Shown piece after piece: positions 42,365-48,055 of a stretch of DNA of 48,055 bases. Every line of letters starts with the position of its first letter. Within the stretch, counting starts at the first letter, position 1. The position numbers were made by a program, and so were the translations under genes. The stretch is from positions 1 through 48,055 of the forward strand of contig CAZYAV010000017.1 in NCBI GenBank assembly GCA_964645785.1, given 5' to 3'. The notes under the pieces are model-generated. The model searched no databases. It was not told the DNA's origin and saw only the letters and a program-made list of their open reading frames with translations. The stretch comes from CALWZE01 sp964645785. Its GTDB lineage: Bacteria; Bacillota; Clostridia; Oscillospirales; Ruminococcaceae.

Positions 42365-42392
42365 GGCGGGCAACGTTTTACATGCCTTTTAA

Positions 42393-42431
42393 ACGCAGGC
42401 GGCTCTTTCTCCGGAAAAGAGCCGCCTGCGT
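42393..42431 (+). terminator. Terminator after the nadE operon
   Basis: ACGCAGGCGGCTCTTT (42393-42408) pairs perfectly with AAAGAGCCGCCTGCGT (42416-42431), 16 bases of stem, followed by TGTGTTG. Strong hairpin with a modest T-tail. Confidence 0.85.
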
Positions 42432-42763
42432 TGTGTTGAACCCGCCGTGCAAACGGCCGGGACGGTTCGGCAGGTGAAAATCAAGCCCTAAACGGGCAGG
42501 TCGCCGGCAGGCGGCGAACGGCGCAGTCGAAATGATTCTTCCCTTGCATCTGCCGCCCAGCCACACCGAACGGGGCATTCCCGGCTCTTTCTAATCCGTT
42601 CGAGCACTTCGCATTCTTTTTTGCAAGCCCGCTTCGCGCGACGCCCGAAACGAAAGCTTTTTTGAGATACCTCTCCCTGTAGAACAGAGCCTTTTTGTGG
42701 CCATGAAACAGAGCCGTGCGGATTGAATTGTCCGCACAGCCCTGTGCCCTGTCCCTTATGAGG
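42432..42763. other. Convergent gap before the glucosaminidase-like gene
   Basis: About 330 bases between two convergent operons. It holds a seven-base inverted repeat (GTGCGGA 42716-42722, TCCGCAC 42731-42737) that may terminate the minus-strand gene, with no T-run. Otherwise I see no gene or site. Confidence 0.5.
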
Positions 42764-44665
42764 TTATTCCGCCGGGGCGACCATCACCGGGATTTCACAG
42801 AACCCGCCGCCCGCCGTGTACCCGTACAGGGTCGTGCGTCCGCCGCCCTGCGCGTAGACGGTGCCGTCGCTGTCCACGGCCGCCACCCCCTCGTTTTCGC
42901 TCACAAAGCGAATCTGCCAATCCACCGTCTCCCCCGCGCCGAGCAGCACCCGCAGCGGCCTGCTCTCCCCGGGCGAGAGCACCAGCGGCGCGGCCGGGGT
43001 GACAAACCGCTCGCTCACATAGCCGGTAATTGCTCGGCCGTCCCGTTCCACCTGCACCTCGTACCAGTGTGGGAAGAACAGCCAGTTCATAAAATAGGCC
43101 GCGTCGGTCTGCACGGCGCGCAGGATCCGCACCCGTTCCCCGGCGCGCAGCTGCACCCCGCTTTGCGGGTAATACGCCCCCGCCCCCGTACGCAGCCAGA
43201 CGGCGTCAGCGGCCGTGCCGGCTGTTTCGCGCATCGCGATTTCCCGGTCGGTCGAGGGACTGTCCGCGCCCGGCATATTGTCATACACCGGGATGGAGAA
43301 GACAATCGGTGCGTCCAACGCGCCGATTTCCGCATAGCCGCTGTACGCCGTCTGCGCCAGCGAAAGCGCCCCCGAGACGTTGGTCATGTACTGGTGCAGG
43401 TAGAGGGTGCTGGTTGTGTGCGGCGCAACGTTCCACTTTTGCAGATAGCCGGTTTCCTGCCCGGTGCCGACATAGTTTTCTGCGATATACATCGCCCCGC
43501 CGAGGATGGAGGCCTCGGGGCTTGTCCATGGCCGGTTGTACGCGCCGTCCCGGCCTGCCCACTCCAGCCCGCGCTCGATGTTCCCCTCCCCGTCGGTCGC
43601 GCCGATATTGTAGAGGTTATACAGCCCCTCATACCCCGCGCAGGTGCCCGTGGCGCTGCGGCTGGGGGAGGCGCCGATTTCATGCCGGATCTTCGCCGCG
43701 AGGTAGTAGGGGTTGACCCCCGTCTCGGCCGCCGCGTCCAGAATCGCCTGCGCGTAGGAGCGGCTGCTCGTCTGCGCCGCGCCCTGCCGGTCGACCCACT
43801 CGATCCTGTCCCCCTCCATGAACGACCCGGCCAGGATGCCCTGCACGCCGCTCAGGGTGTGGAAGGCCTCGTCATACAGCAGCGACTCAAACTGGAACAC
43901 GCTCTGCTCGTCCAGGAAATTGCGCGGATCCATAAAATACGCGACGGCCGCGGCGTTGGTTTCCACCCAGCCGGTGTCCTTGTTGATAAATTCGCCGCTC
44001 TCCCGGTCGTAATCCCCCGGCGCATAGCTTTTGAGCGAATCGGACACGTTTGCCCGCAGGGTCAGGTTGCGATCCCCGGACGCCTCCACCGAAACCGAGT
44101 CCCAAAAGCCCAGCCCGGTAAACATCGGCTCAAACACCCACTGCGGGTGCGCCGCGTGCAGCGCGCGCAGCCCCGGCTTGTAGCTTTCCGGGAAGGGTTC
44201 GATCATTCCCTCAAAGGCGGGGTCGAGCGGCGCAGCCGAACCGGCCGGCTCCCGAACCGCCGCATAGCGGGTCTCGCCCTCGGCGGGGACGACCTGCACC
44301 CTGCCGTATCCAAACACCGACGGGTCTGCGTCGAGGAACGCCTTGACGACGACCTCCCCCTCCCCCAGCGGCATAATCTCCCCGTTATAATACACCGCGG
44401 CGCAGTCCCTGCCCGCCACGATTTCATAGGTGAGATCCATATATGTAAGCGGCTGCCCGCCCCGCTCGACCTTGAATTCGAGCCAGGTTCCCACCGGCAC
44501 GGTTTCCGCCTTGCCGGCGGGGTAAACCGTGAGCTGCGCCGCGCTCGTCAGCGTTTCGGGCGGCGACCACCCACTTTCGCCATCCGGCAGCGCCGCCGCC
44601 TGTGCCGGCAGGCTCATCACACACAGCGCGCACAGCAGCGCCGCCGTCCACCGTAACTGTCTCAT
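42764..44665 (-). CDS. Secreted glucosaminidase-like cell-wall protein
   Basis: A 633-residue secreted protein. A signal peptide (cleavage after about residue 23, SLPAQAAA) is followed by a beta-rich region (to about 150). The next part, from FPESYKPGLRALHAAHPQWVF on through GWVETNAAAVAYFMDPRNFL, VFQFESLLYDEAFHTLSGV and ARIRHEIG-like AAKIRHEIGAS, matches clostridial endo-beta-N-acetylglucosaminidase-like proteins. A C-terminal SH3-like part (about 480-550) and an Ig-like Big_2-type domain close the chain. It should act on peptidoglycan. GGAGG precedes the ATG. Confidence 0.85.
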   Translation of the reverse strand: MRQLRWTAALLCALCVMSLPAQAAALPDGESGWSPPETLTSAAQLTVYPAGKAETVPVGTWLEFKVERGGQPLTYMDLTYEIVAGRDCAAVYYNGEIMPLGEGEVVVKAFLDADPSVFGYGRVQVVPAEGETRYAAVREPAGSAAPLDPAFEGMIEPFPESYKPGLRALHAAHPQWVFEPMFTGLGFWDSVSVEASGDRNLTLRANVSDSLKSYAPGDYDRESGEFINKDTGWVETNAAAVAYFMDPRNFLDEQSVFQFESLLYDEAFHTLSGVQGILAGSFMEGDRIEWVDRQGAAQTSSRSYAQAILDAAAETGVNPYYLAAKIRHEIGASPSRSATGTCAGYEGLYNLYNIGATDGEGNIERGLEWAGRDGAYNRPWTSPEASILGGAMYIAENYVGTGQETGYLQKWNVAPHTTSTLYLHQYMTNVSGALSLAQTAYSGYAEIGALDAPIVFSIPVYDNMPGADSPSTDREIAMRETAGTAADAVWLRTGAGAYYPQSGVQLRAGERVRILRAVQTDAAYFMNWLFFPHWYEVQVERDGRAITGYVSERFVTPAAPLVLSPGESRPLRVLLGAGETVDWQIRFVSENEGVAAVDSDGTVYAQGGGRTTLYGYTAGGGFCEIPVMVAPAE

Positions 44666-44687
44666 CCCGCTCCTCCCTCAATAAACA

Positions 44688-44714
44688 GGGGCGCGGTGTT
44701 TCCCACCGCGCCCC
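44688..44714 (-). terminator. Hairpin between rhomboid-like and glucosaminidase-like genes
   Basis: GGGGCGCGGTG (44688-44698) pairs with CACCGCGCCCC (44704-44714) around TTTCC. On the minus strand it follows the rhomboid-like stop and precedes CTGTTTATTG. It may partly terminate transcription before the downstream gene, which has no clear promoter of its own. Confidence 0.7.
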
Positions 44715-44720
44715 CGCAGC

Positions 44721-45410
44721 TCATCGCATGTTCCGCTGGTTCCGATCCCACTCGTTCATCTGGCTGCGCCAGTTTTTGCGCGTCTGCGCATAGCCGCGTT
44801 CCCGCTTGACCGCGCGGATAACCTCCCCGCCGAAAAAGAGCGCGATGTTCAGCAGCGGCGCGAGAATCGAGGCGGCCGTGCCCCAGCTGCGCTGCCCGAT
44901 CGCCCCCGCCAGGTTGACGGCAAAAAGCAGCGCGTCCAGCAGCGCGAGGTATTTCACCTTGACCGGCAGCACCCAGAACACAAGCACCTCATAGTTCGGC
45001 CAGAGGATTGCGAACGCGAAAAAGAGCGACAGGTTGAGGTAGGCGTTTGCGCCGTATCCCGTAATCATCGCGCCGATAATCACGCCGAGCATCCCGACCA
45101 GGTAAAATACATTGAATTGGAACGCGCCCCATTCGTTTTCGAGCGCCCCGCCGATCATGTAGTAAAAATAGAGCGACAGGATAATCCACAGCACCGAGGT
45201 TGTCGGCGGCAGAAAAATAAAGGTCACCAGCCGCCACACCTGACCTTGCAGCACAAGGTCGCGGCTCAGGTACAGCCACCCGCTCAGGTTCAGGTCGGGC
45301 AGAATCAGATCCGCCGCAAACACCGCAAACTGCGCGACGACAATCGCCAGCATCAGGTTCTGTATCGCGTACTTACCAAACTTTCGATCCAGCCGGTAAA
45401 GCCAATTCAT
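44721..45410 (-). CDS. Rhomboid-like membrane protein without catalytic residues
   Basis: A 229-residue protein with six or so helices. The region GQVWRLVTFIFLPP (about 56-69) and LYFYYMIGGALENEWGAFQF (about 80-99) are the rhomboid fold signatures (WR and the E-W-G motif after helix 2). The catalytic Ser motif GxSG is replaced by GYGANAYLNL, and no His stands in the last helix, so it should be a pseudoprotease of the DUF1751/derlin-like sort. Basic C-terminal tail. GGAG precedes the ATG. Confidence 0.83.
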   Translation of the reverse strand: MNWLYRLDRKFGKYAIQNLMLAIVVAQFAVFAADLILPDLNLSGWLYLSRDLVLQGQVWRLVTFIFLPPTTSVLWIILSLYFYYMIGGALENEWGAFQFNVFYLVGMLGVIIGAMITGYGANAYLNLSLFFAFAILWPNYEVLVFWVLPVKVKYLALLDALLFAVNLAGAIGQRSWGTAASILAPLLNIALFFGGEVIRAVKRERGYAQTRKNWRSQMNEWDRNQRNMR

Positions 45411-45449
45411 AGTTTTCTCCTACTTCCCGGGAAATCATATATTATTGTA

Positions 45450-45478
45450 AGTATAGTCAAAATCGCGGATTTATTCAA
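45450..45478 (-). promoter_or_regulatory. Promoter of the rhomboid-like gene
   Basis: On the minus strand TTGAAT (45473-45478) and TATACT (45450-45455) are spaced by 17 bases. It lies back to back with the tRNA-Leu promoter. Confidence 0.75.
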
Positions 45479-45492
45479 TATCCGCCCCTGAA

Positions 45493-45521
45493 TTGACACA
45501 GCGCCCTTTTTTCGCTAAGAT
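45493..45521 (+). promoter_or_regulatory. Promoter of tRNA-Leu
   Basis: TTGACA (45493-45498) and TAAGAT (45516-45521) with 17-base spacing, 21 bases upstream of the mature tRNA. Confidence 0.8.
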
Positions 45522-45541
45522 AAGCAGAAGAACCGTCCCAC

Positions 45542-45626
45542 GCGGGCGTGGCGGAATTGGTAGACGCACCAGATTTAGGATCTGGCGGTTCACTCCATGC
45601 AGGTTCGATTCCTGTCGCCCGCACCA
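45542..45626 (+). tRNA. tRNA-Leu (anticodon TAG)
   Basis: An 85-base type II tRNA with encoded CCA. Acceptor GCGGGCG pairs with CGCCCGC, the anticodon arm is CCAGA-TTTAGGA-TCTGG (anticodon TAG), a long variable arm follows (GCGGTTCACTCCATGC region) and the T arm is CAGGTTCGATTCCTG. It directly borders the mobile-element genes, so its 3' end is a likely integration site. Confidence 0.95.
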
Positions 45627-45654
45627 TGTCTACTTGACAAAAAAGATGCACAGC

Positions 45655-45685
45655 CCGAAAACCCTGATAAAATCGGGGTTTTCGG
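45655..45685 (+). terminator. Hairpin after tRNA-Leu
   Basis: CCGAAAACCC (45655-45664) pairs with GGGTTTTCGG (45676-45685), ten bases, 29 bases after the tRNA. The tail (CGTCTTAAG) is not T-rich. Confidence 0.6.
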
Positions 45686-45743
45686 CGTCTTAAGAGCCGT
45701 GAAAAAAGTTTCACGCGCCGTAGATGCAAAACGGGGTTTTTAC

Positions 45744-45770
45744 GGGCGGACGGGACTCGAACCCCGCAGG
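45744..45770 (-). other. tRNA-like T-arm fragment
   Basis: The minus strand reads CCTGCGGGGTTCGAGTCCCG then TCCGCCCG, which resembles the T loop and 3' acceptor strand of a tRNA without CCA. Only three T-stem pairs form in the canonical register, and no D arm or anticodon arm precedes it. Likely a remnant or an attachment-site related sequence beside the tRNA-Leu gene. Confidence 0.45.
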
Positions 45771-45841
45771 CATTCACTTTTTCCCCTAAAACAGGAAAAC
45801 TTGAACCACTAATCCAAAAACTGAATATCAGAAACAACCGC

Positions 45842-45881
45842 AAGGCCGGGATGAGCAATCCAACTCATCCCAGCCTTTTTT
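45842..45881 (+). terminator. Rho-independent terminator upstream of ssb
   Basis: GGGATGAG (45848-45855) pairs with CTCATCCC (45864-45871), extended past one mismatch by AAGGC/GCCTT, and is followed by six T residues. Confidence 0.85.
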
Positions 45882-45888
45882 CTTTGTC

Positions 45889-45930
45889 AAAAACAGAGGA
45901 TGCGGCAGCCCTGCCGTGTCCTCTGTTTTT
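45889..45930 (+). terminator. Leader hairpin immediately before ssb
   Basis: AAAAACAGAGGA (45889-45900) pairs with TCCTCTGTTTTT (45919-45930). Inside, CGGCAG pairs with CTGCCG, giving 18 base pairs with one small internal loop. The 3' arm ends in TTTTT. It lies 30 bases before the ssb start and could be an attenuator. Confidence 0.65.
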
Positions 45931-45960
45931 AAATATTAGAACAAAAAGGAGAAGAACCCC

Positions 45961-46338
45961 ATGATTAAAATCACAGCCATCGGCAACCTCACAAAGGAGG
46001 CAGAGCTCAAAACAGCGCCGGACACGAACAAACCCTACGCCATCCTGCGCATCGCTTCGGACCGCAGGTATCGGGACAGGGACGGCAACCCCATCACCGA
46101 CTTCATCAGCGCGAAGGTCAGCGGCGCTCTCGCGGAGCTCTGCGTCAAGTATCTGTACACCGGCTGCAAGGTCGCGGTCAGCGGCAGCTTTGAAACCATC
46201 ACCTTCGCGGATGACCCCGGACGGCAGCCCGGCTTCCTCATCAAGGCGAACGAGGTGGAGTTCCTCTCGCCACGAAAGAAAGAGGCAGAGCCGGAATCCA
46301 AACAGGATGAAGAAGCACAAAGCGGGGAATGTGCGTAG
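45961..46338 (+). CDS. ssb: Single-stranded DNA-binding protein (element-type)
   Basis: A 125-residue single OB-fold protein. The N-terminal ITAIGNLTKEAELK and the NKPYAILRIASDRRYRDRDG block match SSB proteins, and the core ends with ANEVEFLSP. The acidic tail is short and lacks the usual DDDIPF-type tip of chromosomal SSB, as is common for element-borne copies. AAGGAG lies ten bases before the ATG. Protects single-stranded DNA during transfer or replication of the element. Confidence 0.87.
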   Translation: MIKITAIGNLTKEAELKTAPDTNKPYAILRIASDRRYRDRDGNPITDFISAKVSGALAELCVKYLYTGCKVAVSGSFETITFADDPGRQPGFLIKANEVEFLSPRKKEAEPESKQDEEAQSGECA

Positions 46339-46383
46339 AGGAAACAGCGGTAAGCTTTTCATGAATACAGGAGGAATGAAAAG

Positions 46384-47400
46384 ATGAAAAATACAGGCAT
46401 CGTCTACGACAGCACCGAGCGGATGTGTACGGTGCTGCCCGAATTCGCGGAGCTGCTGCCGCCGCTCACAGAGGAACAGCTCTCGTCGCTGGAATCGGAT
46501 CTTCTGCAAAACGGTTGTTACGCGCCGGTCATCGTTAACGAGAATCTCGACATTGTGGACGGGCACAATCGGTTTACGCTCTGCGAGAAGCACGAGATTC
46601 CGTATAAAATCGCGGTGTTCCACTTTGATGACCGCCTTGAGGCAAAGCAGTGGGCACTGGATACACAGAAAGCTCGCCGCAATCTCACGGCATGGGAGCT
46701 CGGACAGATTGCGCTGAAGATGAAGCCGGAGATCGAGGCAAGGGCAAGAGAACGACAGTCGGAAGCAGGCGGAGATCAAAAGAGTGAAGAAGCAAAATCG
46801 CTTTTGGCAACATTGCCAAAAGCGATTTTTGATCCCGTCAATACCAGAAAGGAGCTGTCGGAAAGCGCCGGCATCGGCGAACGCACCATGGGCAAGATCA
46901 TGAAAATCGACGAACAGGCTCCCGAGCCGGTCAAGGAGGCGCTGAACAAAAAGGAGCTCTCAGTCAATCAGGGGTATGAGATCACAAGACAGGTGCAGAG
47001 CTTGCCGCAGGAGCAGCAGGCGCAGGCGGCGGAGGCGCTCATAGAGAAGAAAAAGGCGCGCAGAGAGCTGGAGGAAAAGGACGCCGAAATCGAGAAGAAG
47101 AGTCGTATCGCGAAAACCTTCTGCACCGCGTTTGAGAAAGCGATTCTCGTTAGACCCACAGAGGAAAATGTTCGCATCTGGATCTACCACACCGGCGTGC
47201 GGCCGGAGCAGCTGGACGAGCTCGTCTCGGACGCGCGGGAAATATCCGGGGATTTCGCCCGGATTGCGGAGCTCATCGAAACCCGAATCAAGCCGACAGA
47301 TTGGAGGAAACCCGTTGAACAAGAGACCGAACAGAGAGAGCAAGAAGAGGAAAGCGACAAAGAAGAAACAGTCGAAAATCCCGCGCAAAGCGGAATGTGA
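46384..47400 (+). CDS. ParB/Srx-nuclease domain protein
   Basis: A 338-residue ParB-like protein. The N-terminal ParB/sulfiredoxin-type domain (about 20-100) includes SDLLQNGCYAPVIVNENLDIVDGHNRFTLC, with the diagnostic DGHNR. The central helix-turn-helix region is NTRKELSESAGIGERTMGKIMKID (about 158-181), followed by a Lys/Glu-rich coiled region and an acidic C-terminus. A perfect 17-base inverted repeat lies in the linker codons for about residues 138-149. It probably segregates or regulates the element. GGAGG is found before the ATG. Confidence 0.87.
   Translation: MKNTGIVYDSTERMCTVLPEFAELLPPLTEEQLSSLESDLLQNGCYAPVIVNENLDIVDGHNRFTLCEKHEIPYKIAVFHFDDRLEAKQWALDTQKARRNLTAWELGQIALKMKPEIEARARERQSEAGGDQKSEEAKSLLATLPKAIFDPVNTRKELSESAGIGERTMGKIMKIDEQAPEPVKEALNKKELSVNQGYEITRQVQSLPQEQQAQAAEALIEKKKARRELEEKDAEIEKKSRIAKTFCTAFEKAILVRPTEENVRIWIYHTGVRPEQLDELVSDAREISGDFARIAELIETRIKPTDWRKPVEQETEQREQEEESDKEETVENPAQSGM
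46794..46829. repeat. Perfect inverted repeat inside parB
   Basis: AAAATCGCTTTTGGCAA (46794-46810) and TTGCCAAAAGCGATTTT (46813-46829) form a 17-base perfect palindrome with two bases between, followed by another T. The stem encodes part of the variable linker between ParB and helix-turn-helix domains, which makes insertion of a palindromic module or a binding site plausible. Confidence 0.75.
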
Positions 47401-47740
47401 GATTTTAAGCGCACTGCGAAAGAATATGCAGATCGACGCGAGAGAAGCCGCCGCCATCCTGGAGAAGCACCATGTGCGCGGGGACGACGAGCGTTTGCAG
47501 TACAGCTACCGTCTGCGCCTTGCGCAGCAGCTTCTCTCCCGTATTCGGGACGAGCAGGGCCGCAGAGAGGTTTTGTGCGCGAGCAGGGACGGGCAGCGCG
47601 CGTATGTCGTGGTGGACGGCTGCACCGACGAGAAAGCCCTCAAATCCATCCGGCATAACCTGTCGGCGGGCATCAAGGGACTGGACAGGTCAATTTCCAA
47701 GGTGAGCCTGCGCACGCAGTTTCTCGAACGGCTGAAATGA
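47315..47740 (+). CDS. Hypothetical element protein
   Basis: A 141-residue protein I do not recognise. The first 25 residues are very basic (NKRPNRESKKRKATKKKQSK), and the rest is largely helical with ILEKHHVRGDDERLQYSYRL and a conserved-looking VVDGCTDEKALKSIRH. It could bind nucleic acid. The start is TTG at 47315, with GGAGG seven bases upstream; no better start exists before the conserved part. It overlaps parB by 86 bases in another frame. It sits between parB and the parM-like gene. Confidence 0.65.
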   Translation: MNKRPNRESKKRKATKKKQSKIPRKAECEILSALRKNMQIDAREAAAILEKHHVRGDDERLQYSYRLRLAQQLLSRIRDEQGRREVLCASRDGQRAYVVVDGCTDEKALKSIRHNLSAGIKGLDRSISKVSLRTQFLERLK

Positions 47741-47750
47741 GGCGCAGAAT

Positions 47751-48055
47751 ATGAACCCGATTATCGGAATCGACCACGGAAACGCCGCGATGAAAACAGC
47801 GCACTTCACCTTCCCTTCCGGCGTCACAACCTTTTCGCATGAGCCGTACACGGCCTCAAATCTTCTCGTGTATGAGGGAAAATACCATCTCTGCGGAAGC
47901 AGCCGCCAGCCGCTTTTGCGGGACAAGACGGAATCAGACCGATTCCACCTGCTCACCCTCGCGGCGATTGCGAAAGAGCTTCGGTACAGGGGACTGCCCC
48001 GCGAGAGTGAAATTGCCGTCGCCGCCGGTCTTCCGCTCACGAGCTTCGGCAGGCA
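47751..48055 (+). CDS. ParM/StbA-like actin-family protein (partial)
   Basis: Start ATG at 47751; the gene runs off the right edge after 101 codons. The N-terminus PIIGIDHGNAAMKTAHF holds the phosphate-1 loop of actin-type ATPases (IGIDHGN-like, as in plasmid ParM/Alp and StbA proteins). GLPLTSFGR near the end also matches the family. With ParB it likely forms a partition or stabilisation module of the element. GAATATG precedes the start; a weak ribosome binding site suggests coupling to the upstream gene. Confidence 0.78.
   Translation, partial: MNPIIGIDHGNAAMKTAHFTFPSGVTTFSHEPYTASNLLVYEGKYHLCGSSRQPLLRDKTESDRFHLLTLAAIAKELRYRGLPRESEIAVAAGLPLTSFGR

Larger units (their letters stand above)
45627..45960. 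other. Element boundary and ssb leader
   Basis: A 334-base region between tRNA-Leu and ssb with no gene. It holds the post-tRNA hairpin (45655-45685), the tRNA-like fragment (45744-45770) and two hairpins ahead of ssb (45842-45881 and 45889-45930). Base composition becomes more AT-rich than the chromosome to the left. Confidence 0.6.
45627..48055 (+). mobile_element. Left part of an integrative element next to tRNA-Leu
   Basis: Downstream of the tRNA-Leu gene the gene content changes to replication and partition functions: ssb, parB, an unknown small gene and a ParM/StbA-like actin, all on the plus strand and closely spaced. This is a common front module of integrative conjugative elements in Firmicutes. 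No integrase, relaxase or second attachment site is within the window, so the type and right end are unknown. Confidence 0.65.

Noticed and set aside
42716..44656. A 646-codon plus-strand frame over the glucosaminidase-like gene
   Set aside because: The minus strand encodes a signal peptide and known domains; the plus frame has none.
45627..45750. A second TTGACA at 45634-45639 as promoter for element genes
   Set aside because: No acceptable -10 box is found 16-18 bases downstream.

Overview
The window looks like chromosome of a GC-rich gut-type Firmicute (class Clostridia, probably Oscillospiraceae or a relative), with the start of an integrated conjugative-type element at its right end. 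The placement is inferred from strong AGGAGG ribosome binding sites, TTG and GTG starts, TTGACA/TATAAT promoters, lipoprotein sugar-binding proteins, a BMP-type nucleoside transporter, a TPP-riboswitch-controlled ThiT and a TSCPD protein. High GC leaves many long antisense reading frames that are not genes.

Layout. 1-5144 (+): a nucleoside (BMP/Nup-type) ABC transporter without its binding protein, which probably lies off the left edge, translationally coupled to a PHP phosphatase and a calcineurin-type phosphoesterase. 5459-5710: tRNA-Ala(GGC) with a consensus promoter and a terminator. 5791-7830 (-): a DUF2142 membrane protein. 7930-8840: degenerate GC-rich repeats and a small XRE regulator with a membrane tail. 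9157-28427 (-): the centrepiece, an apparent 19-gene sugar-catabolic operon read from one promoter, with a divergent DeoR-type repressor at 28782-29546 (+). 30131-30931 (+): promoter, TPP riboswitch and thiT, overlapping tail to tail with a ClpA/ClpC-type AAA+ unfoldase (-). 33576-36949 (-): TSCPD protein, GH2 glycosidase and MFS transporter. 37118-39482 (+): Cys-motif membrane protein, flavin-reductase-like protein and TrmB. 40075-42364 (+): glutamine-dependent NAD synthetase and a small membrane protein. 42764-45410 (-): secreted glucosaminidase-like protein and a pseudo-rhomboid. 45542-45626 (+): tRNA-Leu(TAG). 45627-48055: left part of a mobile element with terminator/leader hairpins, ssb, parB, an unknown small gene and the start of a ParM/StbA-like actin.

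The big operon. In transcription order it encodes: XylB-like FGGY kinase, flavin-reductase-like protein, cupin, unrecognised barrel-like protein, binding protein 2, ATPase 2, permeases 2a and 2b (a complete transporter), BtpA/SgcQ protein, AraB-like FGGY kinase, class II aldolase, binding protein 1, ATPase 1, permease 1 (a second transporter), ketose 3-epimerase-like protein, DhaK, DhaL, SGNH esterase and an Fe-dependent alcohol dehydrogenase of the FucO type. This reads as import of one or two rare sugars or polyols, esterase or epimerase conditioning, phosphorylation, class II aldol cleavage, reduction of the aldehyde product and phosphorylation of a short ketose by DhaKL. No DhaM is present. 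The substrate cannot be read from the sequence. This combination is the best candidate for an undescribed pathway.

Regulation seen directly: a dyad over the -35 box of the big operon, very stable hairpins between each sugar-binding-protein gene and its ATPase gene, the TPP riboswitch with a downstream terminator, and two tandem terminator-like hairpins ahead of ssb.
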